IMG/VR virus record: IMGVR_UViG_3300031565_000069
Location: 1-46,945 of that record
From: a virus
DNA: 46,945 nucleotides
Direction: 5' to 3' (one strand)
Shown in pieces: positions 7,601 through 15,224 of the stretch. The notes below the pieces were generated by a model. That model saw nothing but the letters and a program-made list of their open reading frames with translations, had not been told where the DNA came from and ran no database searches. The translations under genes were made by a program, and so were the position numbers. Each line of letters opens with the position of its first letter. Position 1 is the first letter of the stretch.

Positions 7601-7858
7601 TCATACATTCCCGCATAACGCCGTTTTCATTACTTTAATCGCGGTGTCGATCATCCCCGCCCTGACGCCTGTTTCGACTTTAAACGGCATTTCAAGCCTT
7701 TCGACAGTGTGCGTACGACGTTTAAAGCGTTTGTTTCCGACACTCGCAAGATGGTGGGCACGTTGAACAGACATCGGTTCTGATTTTCCGCTTCCCCAAT
7801 TTACGACATGCGTTTTTGGTTCTTTCGGTAGTTTATCCAGTGCCCAGGTTTTTAGCAT
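7601..7858 (-). CDS. Hypothetical protein, 85 aa
   Basis: Basic small protein starting MLKTWALDKLPKEPKTHVVNW. AAGGAG lies 8 bases before the ATG at 7858, and the start overlaps the end of the ATPase gene by 7 bases. Its position between a Sak4-like ATPase and an SSB-like protein suggests a recombination accessory factor, but no motif supports this. Confidence 0.65.
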   Translation of the reverse strand: MLKTWALDKLPKEPKTHVVNWGSGKSEPMSVQRAHHLASVGNKRFKRRTHTVERLEMPFKVETGVRAGMIDTAIKVMKTALCGNV

Positions 7859-8637
7859 TTTACGATCTCCTTCCATATGTTTGAATGGTTATCCCTGGCG
7901 TTTATTGATGTATGTGCGTGGAACTGCCCGGATGGTTGGGTTTGCATCAGGTATTTTCTGGTTATTTCCGGGGTGTTTGTTTTCGGATTTACGGTGTTTG
8001 TAAACTGTACCCAGGCCCGCCATACTTCGGTAAATTGGGTTGTATATTCTCCACGTAGTTGACCGGGCAGGTTCGGAACTCGCACCATCGAATCCCCGAT
8101 TCCCTCCGTACGTGCATTGGTTTCCACATCGACACTCCGCAGATGGGATATCATTACCCGATTGCAATTCCATCTTGGGAATAGATTGAACATCAACATC
8201 CCCACATACTCGGAAACAAGTCCGTAATGTTTTAGAACCGTTTTACCATGTGTCCAATCTTTGTTTATGAATTCCCGTGAAGCGTACAGAAGGAATTTTG
8301 AAAAAGTCGTGGTTGAGTCGAATACAAGTGTTTTGTATTGTGATTCGGGTTCTTGCAAACGTTCGATTATCTTATGCGGGTTTTTTTCAAGATCCGGATA
8401 AGCGGACCATATCTCGGTTCGTGAACGCAGATTGCCGGTTTTGTCAATAACATCGACTACTGGCAAACTGCCAATAGTATGCTCCACCGGCGTACCATAA
8501 CCCGGACCCAAAAACGGCAATTCCTTTCCGCCTATGTCGAACATTATATGGAGTATCGGCGAAGGGAATGTCGCGGCGCACGTGGTTTTCCCCGTATGAC
8601 CGGGACCGTATAGAAATACTGTGTTGTATTGGTTCAT
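7852..8637 (-). CDS. Sak4-like RecA-type ATPase
   Basis: A 261-residue P-loop ATPase. Walker A is YGPGHTGKTT at residues 10-19 and Walker B is KTLVFDST at about 100-107; a later MISHL segment fits the sensor strand. The length and order match phage Sak4/AAA_24 proteins, which promote single-strand annealing and homologous recombination together with an SSB. An SSB-like protein follows two genes downstream, which supports the call. The start at 8637 has GGGAG 5 bases upstream. Confidence 0.75.
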   Translation of the reverse strand: MNQYNTVFLYGPGHTGKTTCAATFPSPILHIMFDIGGKELPFLGPGYGTPVEHTIGSLPVVDVIDKTGNLRSRTEIWSAYPDLEKNPHKIIERLQEPESQYKTLVFDSTTTFSKFLLYASREFINKDWTHGKTVLKHYGLVSEYVGMLMFNLFPRWNCNRVMISHLRSVDVETNARTEGIGDSMVRVPNLPGQLRGEYTTQFTEVWRAWVQFTNTVNPKTNTPEITRKYLMQTQPSGQFHAHTSINARDNHSNIWKEIVKC

Positions 8638-8690
8638 TTTTACTCCCGATTTTTGATCTGATTTGTCACTCTTTTGGGGGAATGTGTATT

Positions 8691-8954
8691 TTATTCCCCT
8701 TTCCCGTAAAACCCGTAAAGAAGCGTTTTCGCTTTTTCGGTTAATTCGTATTTGGTTTTATGCTCTGAAAGTAAACCGTCATAAACCAGATCCGAATGTC
8801 TGCCTTTTGTTTTTATTGGGATAAAATCCCCGGCCTCAATACATTTGGCAAGGATATGGGTGAGTGTCAATTCTTTTTCATACGCGTTTTTATACCCGTC
8901 CAACATTTCAAAAGGGTGTTTTGTCGGTTTGTTGAATTGTGTTATATTCAGCAT
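8691..8954 (-). CDS. Small winged-helix-like protein, 87 aa
   Basis: The protein reads as helix-helix-turn-beta: LTLTHILAKCIEAGDFIPI, then SDLVYDGLLSEHKTKYELTEKAKTLL, the pattern of a winged helix with the GLL.....YELT.KAK motif seen in PadR- or MarR-like folds. It is probably a small regulator or a replication accessory protein. The start at 8954 overlaps the end of the ParB-like gene by 7 bases and has GGGAGG upstream. Confidence 0.6.
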   Translation of the reverse strand: MLNITQFNKPTKHPFEMLDGYKNAYEKELTLTHILAKCIEAGDFIPIKTKGRHSDLVYDGLLSEHKTKYELTEKAKTLLYGFYGKGE

Positions 8955-9805
8955 CTACCCAACCTCCCGTGATTTTTTTGTTTTTTTATAAACAGGTCTC
9001 TCTCTTTTTCGAGGCGTTCCATCATCGTTTGTACTTCCGTTTCGAGGACCCGGTAACCCACGGTGTCGAATTCTTTTAGGAACAATAACACCTGTTCATA
9101 CACCTCGAGTCGGGCGGTTTCAACGATGCACGAAACCGCCTCGTATCGTCTGCGACCGGTTTTTGTGCGTGTTCCGGATTCTATCTCGGATTCCACTTTG
9201 TCAAGCTCGACCTGTTGTGCGTTTGAGTCCCCGCCGGTTTTGGCCACAATCGCACGGGCGGTGTTTTCCGGTATTGTGCCGTTATCGACTTTATGTTGTA
9301 TTTCCGGAATCGCGTTATGGAAGGTTTCCAGTTCTCTAACACGGGATTCTGATATTCCGATTTTTTTTGCGATTGTCCGATTCGACCATTTGAAGTTTTG
9401 CAACCGGACAATGGCTCCGGCGAGTTCACTTTTTGAGTGTGGTTTTCCATTGTTGTCCGCAAGTGTCATGGCAAGCATGTCGGCCGTGTTGAGGTCCCTG
9501 CCGAGCACAATCAGGGGAATTTGTTTTATTTCCGTACCTTGCGACAAGGCTTTTTTATACGCCCATAGACGCCGATGTCCGTTTATGAGGATAAGCCGTT
9601 GGCCGGTTTCTGTTTTTGTCAAAGACACACCAAGCGGGGGAACGGGATTACCGGATTTTATGTATGCAAGCAGTTCCGTGTCTTCCGGGGATTTTCCTAT
9701 ATTCCCGCCTCTTGGGTTTGGGTTCCACTTTTGGACGATTATCTCATCAATTGCCTCGGCAGGGAACAGGTGAATATTTGTCTCGTCTGTGGGTAGTTTG
9801 GCCAT
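8948..9805 (-). CDS. ParB-like nuclease-domain DNA-binding protein
   Basis: A 285-residue protein with the ParB/Srx N-terminal fold: IDEIIVQKWNPNPRGG (box I), GVSLTK... then LILINGHRRLWAYK (box II, the CTP-binding GxRR motif in ParB) and IPLIVLGRDLNTADMLAMTLADN. A helix-turn-helix follows at about residues 125-160 (WSNRTIAKKIGISESRVREL). Phage ParB-like proteins act in partition, regulation or as nucleases, and none of these can be chosen here. The start at 9805 has AAAGGA upstream. No partner ParA or clear parS site is seen. Confidence 0.8.
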   Translation of the reverse strand: MAKLPTDETNIHLFPAEAIDEIIVQKWNPNPRGGNIGKSPEDTELLAYIKSGNPVPPLGVSLTKTETGQRLILINGHRRLWAYKKALSQGTEIKQIPLIVLGRDLNTADMLAMTLADNNGKPHSKSELAGAIVRLQNFKWSNRTIAKKIGISESRVRELETFHNAIPEIQHKVDNGTIPENTARAIVAKTGGDSNAQQVELDKVESEIESGTRTKTGRRRYEAVSCIVETARLEVYEQVLLFLKEFDTVGYRVLETEVQTMMERLEKERDLFIKKQKNHGRLGRC

Positions 9806-9853
9806 TTTTTTTTGTCCTTTTTTTTTGTGTCTGGTTTATATGTCGTACTGAAA

Positions 9854-10030
9854 TTATGAATTAAATTCATCGATTTGTTTTTGGGACTCGTTTTCATCAA
9901 GCATATCGTCAATCGCCTCCCTGAGCAGGTCCGATATTCCTTTGTTTTGCAATTCCGCCAATTGGTGGAAGCGCGTTTTTACAGCACCGTCAATCCTGAA
10001 ATTGATAATTCCCGTTTTCCGTTCCCTCAT
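9854..10030 (-). CDS. Ribbon-helix-helix DNA-binding protein, 58 aa
   Basis: The short protein reads TGIINFRIDGAVKTRFHQL, then NKGISDLLREAIDDMLDEN, a typical RHH pattern (one beta strand, helix A, G-[IV]-S turn, helix B) as in CopG or Arc. RHH dimers repress their own or nearby promoters. The start at 10030 has AAAGGGGGAA upstream and overlaps the preceding small frame as ATGA. It was identified directly from the nucleotide sequence. Confidence 0.8.
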   Translation of the reverse strand: MRERKTGIINFRIDGAVKTRFHQLAELQNKGISDLLREAIDDMLDENESQKQIDEFNS

Positions 10031-10140
10031 TTTTCGTTCCCCCTTTTTGTTATAGTATCAATACTTTGTATACTCAAACACAGTCTGAAATCTTTGACAT
10101 CACTTTTTACAATCGCAAGTCCGATTTTTGTTGTTTCCAT
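10027..10140 (-). CDS. Small protein next to a homopolymer tract, 37 or 51 aa
   Basis: The frame starting METTKIGLAIVKSDVKDF at 10140 gives 37 residues and ends with the ATGA overlap into the RHH gene. An upstream ATG at 10182 is in the same frame and would read straight through the A10G12 tract (as Lys-Lys-Lys-Arg-Gly-Gly-Gly), giving 51 residues. Which start is used is not certain: the G-rich tract itself lies near the ribosome binding position of the downstream ATG. No family recognised. Confidence 0.5.
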   Translation of the reverse strand: METTKIGLAIVKSDVKDFRLCLSIQSIDTITKRGNEK

Positions 10141-10148
10141 CGTATCCA

Positions 10149-10170
10149 CCCCCCCCCCCCTTTTTTTTTT
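10149..10170. repeat. C12T10 homopolymer tract (A10G12 on the coding strand)
   Basis: On the plus strand 12 C residues (10149-10160) are followed by 10 T residues (10161-10170). It is the most extreme simple-sequence tract in the window and lies between two minus-strand ATG codons in the same frame. Such tracts change length by polymerase slippage, and are also prone to sequencing error. Confidence 0.9.
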
Positions 10171-10188
10171 ATCAGACTGCATCCCCCT

Positions 10189-11115
10189 TCAAATCCCCCT
10201 GCAATCCCATTTTTCGATTTTAAACTTGTCCAGCCCATCTCCACGCCAACAGAATCCGGCATAAACACACGGGCAGGCGAAGGTGTTTTTGTGTCTGTCT
10301 AAACTAAGCCAATTTTTTGCATCGGAAACCCAGTTGTGTATATCATTCCCCCAAGAATTATATTTCCAATGCAACCCGGCCCCGTGTTCTGCGAGTTCAA
10401 TCGCATTTTGTTTCCATGTTGACAGTTGTTGTTCGGTGTAATCAAACCGATGTGTTTCAGTTTCAATGTGTTTTTCCGTACACTCGAAATACATAACTTT
10501 GTGTTTTACGCACCTGCGGCTTTTATCGTACCGTAGTTGCACCTTTCTGCATGCGTTTATTTTGGCGGTTTTTGATCCGGTTGCCACACAGTATCCGATC
10601 AGTTGGGTGGAGTGTTCGAACTGTTCCCAAAATGTCGGGTTTAATACCCCGGTTGTTTTGTGGTCAATTGGGTATGGGCCTTTTTTCGAGGCACATACAA
10701 GATCGATTTTTGCGTAATAATCAAACCCGTCCGCAAGTCTCACATGCCAGGGTGTTTCTACGGTCAGTATTTCATCTGTCGGTTTTTCTTTCTCATACCA
10801 ATGGTCAAACACCCGATGCACATTATACGGAGCGTTTTCAGGTTTGGCGTATGTGTAGTCTAATCCGGGTTCAAAAAACGCGCAACGCTTTTCCGCTGTG
10901 GTGGATTTCCTATCCTCACACCTGTTGTTATTGTATCTGCCGCATGCCGAACAATCGTTTTTCAACGCACTTTCCCATAGTGTGTGATATGCCCGGCCGA
11001 CAGTAAACGGTTCATATTCTGTTATTGGGACATACCCAAAAATATGCCGCATCATATAGTTGAAATCGCATTTTGCCAGAGACCGCAGACGCGTGTTGTC
11101 AAACCAGTAGGCCAT
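10189..11115 (-). CDS. PD-(D/E)XK nuclease, Cas4/RecB-like
   Basis: A 308-residue protein with the RecB-type nuclease core: YYAKIDLVC followed by YPIDHKTTG (the D...DxK metal site) and then QFEHSTQLIGYCVA (the QxxxY helix). Cysteines occur in an N-terminal group (CSACGRYNNNRC and RCAFF) and near the C-terminus (CPCVYAGFC), as in Fe-S cluster members such as Cas4 and AddB. Phage members act as recombination exonucleases alongside a Sak4-type annealing factor, present here at 7852-8637. The start at 11115 has AAGGGA upstream; the longer open frame has no such site. Confidence 0.85.
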   Translation of the reverse strand: MAYWFDNTRLRSLAKCDFNYMMRHIFGYVPITEYEPFTVGRAYHTLWESALKNDCSACGRYNNNRCEDRKSTTAEKRCAFFEPGLDYTYAKPENAPYNVHRVFDHWYEKEKPTDEILTVETPWHVRLADGFDYYAKIDLVCASKKGPYPIDHKTTGVLNPTFWEQFEHSTQLIGYCVATGSKTAKINACRKVQLRYDKSRRCVKHKVMYFECTEKHIETETHRFDYTEQQLSTWKQNAIELAEHGAGLHWKYNSWGNDIHNWVSDAKNWLSLDRHKNTFACPCVYAGFCWRGDGLDKFKIEKWDCRGI

Positions 11116-11140
11116 TTTTTCTTGTCCCTTTGTTAACTTT

Positions 11141-11443
11141 TTAGGTTTTTCGATTTGAGTTAACAAGTATGTCTCCGAATAAATCACGTATGTCTTTGAG
11201 TAAATCGCGTTCAATTCTTAATTGCGTGTTATGGTTTAACAGATCTTCGATATATACTCTTGCTGAGGTTATGTGTCTACTGTGTATGATTTTACCGGAT
11301 TCGCACAGCATTGACTCATTCTGTCCCGGATTTGTGATACCCAATATCAGATCGGGTTTTGTCATGATACTTCTCGTGTATATTGCCGGACCGCTTATAA
11401 GTACCGTAAACGGATTTGGTTTCGTGTGTTCTTCCCTTGTCAT
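11141..11443 (-). CDS. Hypothetical protein, 100 aa
   Basis: No family recognised. The first half is probably compact (FTVLISGPAIYTRS) and the C-terminal third is a charged helix (RVYIEDLLNHNTQLRIERDLLKDIRDLF). The ATG at 11443 overlaps the stop of the HTH gene as TAATG and has GGTAGG upstream. Confidence 0.7.
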   Translation of the reverse strand: MTREEHTKPNPFTVLISGPAIYTRSIMTKPDLILGITNPGQNESMLCESGKIIHSRHITSARVYIEDLLNHNTQLRIERDLLKDIRDLFGDILVNSNRKT

Positions 11444-11646
11444 TAAAACCTACCCCCTCTTTTGCCTATCCATTCGATAGCCTGTACGTTAACCCAGTGT
11501 ACATGATACTTGCCGCTCTTCCGTGTATACCATAACCCCGCTTTGGTCAACTCCTTGCGGAGTGCATACACCCATGACGTGGAGCACTTACAGGCCGTTG
11601 CAATCTCCCGCACAGTGCGGGTGTTGTGTAGGTTGATGTGTATCAT
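11443..11646 (-). CDS. Helix-turn-helix protein, 67 aa
   Basis: The core TVREIATACKCSTSWVYALRKELTKAG reads as a helix-turn-helix of the winged or Mor/LexA-like type, followed by a short wing (LWYTRKSGKYHVHW). It may regulate this operon. The ATG at 11646 follows the previous stop by two bases, and the ribosome binding site is weak, so coupled translation is likely. Confidence 0.65.
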   Translation of the reverse strand: MIHINLHNTRTVREIATACKCSTSWVYALRKELTKAGLWYTRKSGKYHVHWVNVQAIEWIGKRGGRF

Positions 11647-11648
11647 AT

Positions 11649-12566
11649 TTAATGTGGGCTCTGTCCAATCGGAGTCCCATTCGGGTTTGCAATACCAAAA
11701 GGCCCGAGCATTCCGATATGTTCCCCGTTGTCATCGAAAACACCCAAAGCTCCATTTTTTTCATCCACAAAGGCTATTATTTTAAACTCATAATTTCGGG
11801 TTTTCGATTTGGGTTTCTCTCTATCCAACAGGGTTAATAGCTGTAAAAACAGTTTTTTTTCGAACAGGTATTCGTTATTTGCCGCGTCTTTCATGATTAC
11901 AAGTTCGGGGTTGTCTTTATGATCCCTGCCCATGTACGCGGGGGTTATCGGTATCGGATTTGAAATTACGGTTATTCTTTTTCCCTCTCCGATCAAATCT
12001 TTATCCACTTTGGATTCAAATCCCATTTTCTTTGCCAACTCCGGACTTTTGTTTGATTTCCAGGCCATGCACCCCCGGAACATAATCCACCCGTCGTTGT
12101 ATATTTTACAACCCGCCCAATTGGTAAATTGTATTTTTAGCGGTTTATATGGCCATCGTCCCACTGCGGATGAACTTGCGGATATACTACGAAATGACGG
12201 CAGCGCATAACTTTGCGGTTTTTTAATGGCCCGTATTGTTTTGTTTATGGCGTCTCTGGTGTTTGGGATTTTGAAACCCATCGAACCCATGTTGAATTCG
12301 ATGAATTTGATATTCGGATCAAGGGTGTATATTGAGACATATTTCACTCCGTCCACAGGCCCATAACCATATTCACATGGAACGGCCTCAAGATGCGACA
12401 CACATGCGGTTTGTATCCCACACGAAGCTGTTTCAAGGGCTTTGGTTAAATACGCAATGGTTTCTTTTTTTTCAATTTTCCATTTCTTGTCTATTGCGGT
12501 TTTAAGGGTTTTTCTTTTTGCAAGATCCGCCCTGCGCGCCGCGTGTGTTACGGTTATCAGAGGCAT
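11649..12566 (-). CDS. Unrecognised 305-aa protein of the replication operon
   Basis: A mixed alpha/beta protein with a helical N-terminus rich in Lys and several beta-like segments (CEYGYGPVDGVKYVSIYTL; KIIAFVDEKNGALGVFDDNGEHIG). The tail reads GMLGPFGIANPNGTPIG. Nothing identifies a family; a clamp-like fold was considered but not supported. It is the second gene after the strong leftward promoter, so it should be made early and well. The start at 12566 follows AAAGGA, 11 bases upstream, which is rather long. Confidence 0.7.
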   Translation of the reverse strand: MPLITVTHAARRADLAKRKTLKTAIDKKWKIEKKETIAYLTKALETASCGIQTACVSHLEAVPCEYGYGPVDGVKYVSIYTLDPNIKFIEFNMGSMGFKIPNTRDAINKTIRAIKKPQSYALPSFRSISASSSAVGRWPYKPLKIQFTNWAGCKIYNDGWIMFRGCMAWKSNKSPELAKKMGFESKVDKDLIGEGKRITVISNPIPITPAYMGRDHKDNPELVIMKDAANNEYLFEKKLFLQLLTLLDREKPKSKTRNYEFKIIAFVDEKNGALGVFDDNGEHIGMLGPFGIANPNGTPIGQSPH

Positions 12567-12568
12567 TG

Positions 12569-12793
12569 TTAAAGTTGTCCTTTCGCCGTTTCAATTATGG
12601 TTCTTAATGCCGCTATTTCCGCGTCTTTTTCGGTGATGTATCCGCCGTTCGTGATGTTTATACCAAGCGGTTTTACCGTTATTCGGAATCGCCACAGCTT
12701 GTGTTTTGATGATGTATCACTGGCTACACTTTTATTGATCACCGGTGTCGTGTTTAGTACATCCAATACATTTTCGCCTTGAATGTAATTCAT
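12569..12793 (-). CDS. First gene of the leftward operon, hypothetical 74 aa
   Basis: Small protein starting MNYIQGENVLDVLNTTPVIN with a beta segment LWRFRITVKPLGINI and a C-terminal helix. AAAGGA lies 6 bases before the ATG at 12793. It is the first gene after the structured leader at 12794-13061. Function unknown. Confidence 0.7.
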   Translation of the reverse strand: MNYIQGENVLDVLNTTPVINKSVASDTSSKHKLWRFRITVKPLGINITNGGYITEKDAEIAALRTIIETAKGQL

Positions 12794-13061
12794 TTTTGTT
12801 CCTTTAAGTTTATAGTTGGATTCGGATAATACCATTTTATAAAGAGGTAGATGCCGTGGATTTACCGCGCCACGGCCCGCGCTGTCTCATGGAGGTAACC
12901 GAACCCCGAAGCGAATAATCGTGTCCGGAGCATTGCAAGCGGGCGATTCATCCGTATTCGGGTTTCCCGCCGAACCGGATAGCACCGCGATCTGTGCTCA
13001 TGCGTTCCGGACACGATCATTATGTTCGTGTTCGGCCTCGGTAACCCCCGATGATGGCGAG
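12794..13061 (-). ncRNA. Structured 5' leader or RNA element of the leftward operon
   Basis: This gene-free stretch is packed with complementary segments. A 12-bp perfect helix joins 12918-12929 to 13006-13017 (ATCGTGTCCGGA), extended by 12930-12933 with 13000-13003 across a two-base bulge. Inside it are two hairpins: 12939-12943 with 12966-12970 (GCGGG/CCCGC) and 12981-12985 with 12994-12998 (AGCAC/GTGCT), so the fold is a three-way junction. Outside, 12899-12904 pairs with 13030-13035 (CCGAAC/GTTCGG). A separate hairpin, 12853-12859 with 12870-12876 (GCCGTGG/CCACGGC), lies nearer the first gene. It should be transcribed from the promoter at 13062-13090. No known riboswitch or RNA class is recognised; a replication origin is the alternative. 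Confidence 0.55.
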
Positions 13062-13090
13062 ATATTAGCCTGACACTTGGAAATTGTCAA
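13062..13090 (-). promoter_or_regulatory. Leftward sigma70-type promoter
   Basis: On the minus strand TTGACA (13090-13085) is followed by 17 bases and TAATAT (13067-13062), a near-consensus sigma70 promoter. Transcription would start near 13055, about 260 bases before the first leftward gene, and would include the structured leader. Confidence 0.8.
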
Positions 13091-13149
13091 GTATCGTTTT
13101 CCGTCGTATAAGGTGATTTTTAAACGTTTTAATCGAATTTTTCTCAATA

Positions 13150-13162
13150 CGCTATAATAGCG
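13150..13162. promoter_or_regulatory. Palindrome over a TATAAT box
   Basis: The sequence CGCTATAATAGCG is a perfect palindrome (5-bp arms, TAA centre) containing TATAAT at 13153-13158 on the plus strand. It may be a -10 element with an overlapping operator for rightward genes. No good -35 element is seen 16-18 bases upstream, so promoter activity is uncertain. Confidence 0.4.
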
Positions 13163-13221
13163 GCTTGTACAAAATCCGCTTGTTTGCTTCGATTTTTGCG
13201 AATTTCCTTCGATTTTCTGAT

Positions 13222-13249
13222 TTGACACGGGATTTCGGATATGCAATAT
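13222..13249 (+). promoter_or_regulatory. Rightward promoter candidate
   Basis: TTGACA at 13222-13227 is followed, 16 bases later, by CAATAT at 13244-13249. Transcription would start near 13257, about 70 bases before the gene at 13325. A direct repeat, CGCATGTGGG, follows at about 13261 and 13278 and may be a regulator site. Confidence 0.5.
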
Positions 13250-13324
13250 TGTGGGTCGAGGCGCATGTGGGTTGAAACGCATGTGGGACTTAATGCATTG
13301 TTAAATGGAAAAGGAGAAGAAAAA

Positions 13325-13789
13325 ATGCCGGTAAAGATAAAAAAACTATGTGTGGTATGTGAGAACTGGTATCACGAAGTTGAACAGGATTACAGTGAAT
13401 ACACTCCCGGTGCCGGTTATTCGGAATGTTGTTTGGGGGGTTATTGGAGTTTGAATGAACGTGTTTTTAGGGACACATCCGAATACGCGTATCGAAAATT
13501 GATACAATCAGCCGAATCCTGCCCGGATTTCGATCTGCCGGATGTGTTCGGGGATGATTCGGGGGGGTTGGATAAAATTACATCAAACGAAAGGAATATC
13601 GATATGTTTGAGGTCGGAGACGAAGTAAGGAATATACACAGTAATACTGATGAAAGTCACATTATCACAAACAAAGAAATCATCGGTGGTAACGTCGTGT
13701 ATCAAACTAGTGAACCTTATGACGGAGTGCATTGCAAATTTGTGCGATTCGACGAAAAATTCGCGCATAACTGGAAAAAAATATGTTGA
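13325..13789 (+). CDS. First rightward gene, hypothetical 154 aa with Cys pairs
   Basis: The protein starts MPVKIKKLCVVCENWYHEVE, with a CxxC, and has a further CC in YSECCLGGYW, suggesting a small metal site at the N-terminus. The rest is acidic and unrecognised; the C-terminal 60 residues (FEVGDEVRNIHSNTDESHII...) look like a small SH3-like beta barrel. The start at 13325 is clear (AAAGGAG upstream); the longer open frame has no ribosome binding site. Confidence 0.7.
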   Translation: MPVKIKKLCVVCENWYHEVEQDYSEYTPGAGYSECCLGGYWSLNERVFRDTSEYAYRKLIQSAESCPDFDLPDVFGDDSGGLDKITSNERNIDMFEVGDEVRNIHSNTDESHIITNKEIIGGNVVYQTSEPYDGVHCKFVRFDEKFAHNWKKIC

Positions 13790-13950
13790 ATAAAAACATG
13801 CGGAATATGGAATACAAACGAAAACATTGGCTAATTCGGAAACAACTCGAAGAAAAAGTCCACAACATGGCCCGGGAAACCCGGGAAACCGAAAGTTTCA
13901 TTGTAAATAAAGCGCTTGAACTGTATTTTAAAACGGAGGATGAGAAATGA
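13783..13950 (+). CDS. Ribbon-helix-helix-like protein, 55 aa
   Basis: The frame starts at an ATG overlapping the end of the previous gene and encodes a basic N-terminus followed by KQLEEKVHNMARETRETESF and IVNKALELYF, the helix A-turn-helix B pattern of CopG/MetJ-type proteins. It probably autoregulates the rightward operon. It ends with an ATGA overlap into the next gene. Confidence 0.65.
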   Translation: MLNKNMRNMEYKRKHWLIRKQLEEKVHNMARETRETESFIVNKALELYFKTEDEK

Positions 13951-14279
13951 CGGTCTCAGAGTTGATTGAACGTGCCGCGTCCGGTCTGCGAGAAATCGAG
14001 CGCCGTGGACACAAACCCCCGATTGCGTTCAGTACAAATATACTAGATAACGACATCGGTACGATAGGCGGACTACGTACAATAATCGGACTACCCGTAT
14101 ACGAGTCGGACTTTATAACCGACGATGGCGATATGTGTGTTGAAATGCCAATAATACCGATTTGGAATTTCGGAACGTGCGATATCCGAAAAAAAATGAA
14201 AGCGTATAAAGATGGATTCGAGGATTTTATAATCTCAAACCAGAACCCCGACAAACACGAAAACGGTGGTAAAAAATGA
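13947..14279 (+). CDS. Hypothetical protein, 110 aa
   Basis: Unrecognised. It starts MTVSELIERAASGLREIERRG and continues KPPIAFSTNILDNDIGTIGG, a mixed alpha/beta layout. The ATG overlaps the RHH stop and its own stop overlaps the helicase start, both as ATGA, so the three genes are translationally coupled. A role near replication initiation is inferred from position only. Confidence 0.75.
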   Translation: MTVSELIERAASGLREIERRGHKPPIAFSTNILDNDIGTIGGLRTIIGLPVYESDFITDDGDMCVEMPIIPIWNFGTCDIRKKMKAYKDGFEDFIISNQNPDKHENGGKK

Positions 14280-15217
14280 TCACAAAATCGAACATCCGAT
14301 ACACCGGGGCCGACCTTCTCACCGCCGTTTTTCCGCCCATCAGATACGCCGTTCCGGGGATTATACCGGAGGGTCTGACGTTTTTCGCGGCTAAACCGAA
14401 AATGGGGAAATCCATGTTCGCCCTCTCCACCTGCCGGGCGATTGTTACCGGCGGGAAGGCGCTGACGAACATACAGGTCTCTCCGGGAGCGGCGTTGTAC
14501 ATTTCATACGAAGACGGTCCCAGACGCCATCAGGATCGCCTCAGACGCATGCTGCGGACAGGGGTTGTGGAGGGTATGGAGGACTTGCACACATACTACG
14601 AATGGCCCCGTATGGGATCAGGCGGGCTGAGACAGATCGGGGATGTCGCGAACACTCTCGATAATCTGAAATTCGTTGTAATTGACACTTTTCAGATTTT
14701 CCGTCCCAAATCCCCGACCGGGAAATATTCCTATGCGGATGATTATGGGGATGTTTACGCGGTGAAGGTCGCAATCGAACGACTGGGCCTCAGTTGCCTC
14801 GTGCTGCATCATCTCCGAAAAGCCGAGGCGGAAGACATCATGGACACGCTGAATGGCTCTATGGGCATCTCAGGCGGTGTAGACAGCATTCTCGCTCTTG
14901 AACGGAAGTCATCGCATGATCCGAAAGCCGTATTGCACACAACCGGTCGGGACATCGAATCCGCGAAGTATGATCTGATTTTTCATCCAAAAACGTTCGA
15001 GTGGGAGTATGTCGGGAAAGTCGGGGCCACGGGGAGCACCGAGTGCCAGACAAAGATTTTGACGGTTTTGAAAGCCACATCGAAAACGCTGACCCCGAAA
15101 CAGATCACCGACGCGACAGGCGAAAATCATGAAAAAGTGAAGAAAACCCTGCAACGGATGGCCTCGGGCGGGATGGTGACAAGTCCGGCATACGGGCAGT
15201 ATTCCGCCCCTTTATAA
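14276..15217 (+). CDS. RepA-like AAA+ (RecA-fold) replicative helicase / ATPase
   Basis: A 313-residue ATPase. Walker A is FAAKPKMGKS at residues about 36-46, Walker B is FVVIDTF near 136-142, and LVLHHLRK fits the sensor strand; LYISYEDGPRRHQDRL is the usual SxED segment of AAA_25/RepA-type proteins. The last 75 residues form a winged helix (TKILTVLKATSKTLTPKQIT then VKKTLQRMASGGMV). RSF1010 RepA-like ATPases unwind DNA at an origin, and a dense repeat cluster lies immediately downstream. It may load at or unwind that site. No primase is identifiable next to it. Confidence 0.8.
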   Translation: MITKSNIRYTGADLLTAVFPPIRYAVPGIIPEGLTFFAAKPKMGKSMFALSTCRAIVTGGKALTNIQVSPGAALYISYEDGPRRHQDRLRRMLRTGVVEGMEDLHTYYEWPRMGSGGLRQIGDVANTLDNLKFVVIDTFQIFRPKSPTGKYSYADDYGDVYAVKVAIERLGLSCLVLHHLRKAEAEDIMDTLNGSMGISGGVDSILALERKSSHDPKAVLHTTGRDIESAKYDLIFHPKTFEWEYVGKVGATGSTECQTKILTVLKATSKTLTPKQITDATGENHEKVKKTLQRMASGGMVTSPAYGQYSAPL

Positions 15218-15224
15218 AAAGACG

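Noticed and set aside
8948-9805. ParB as part of a partition system (plasmid-like prophage)
   Set aside because: No ParA ATPase and no parS-like repeats were found; phages often carry isolated ParB-like proteins.
11649-12566. Sliding clamp
   Set aside because: Length and the position in the operon would fit, but no clamp motif or three-fold internal pattern could be recognised.
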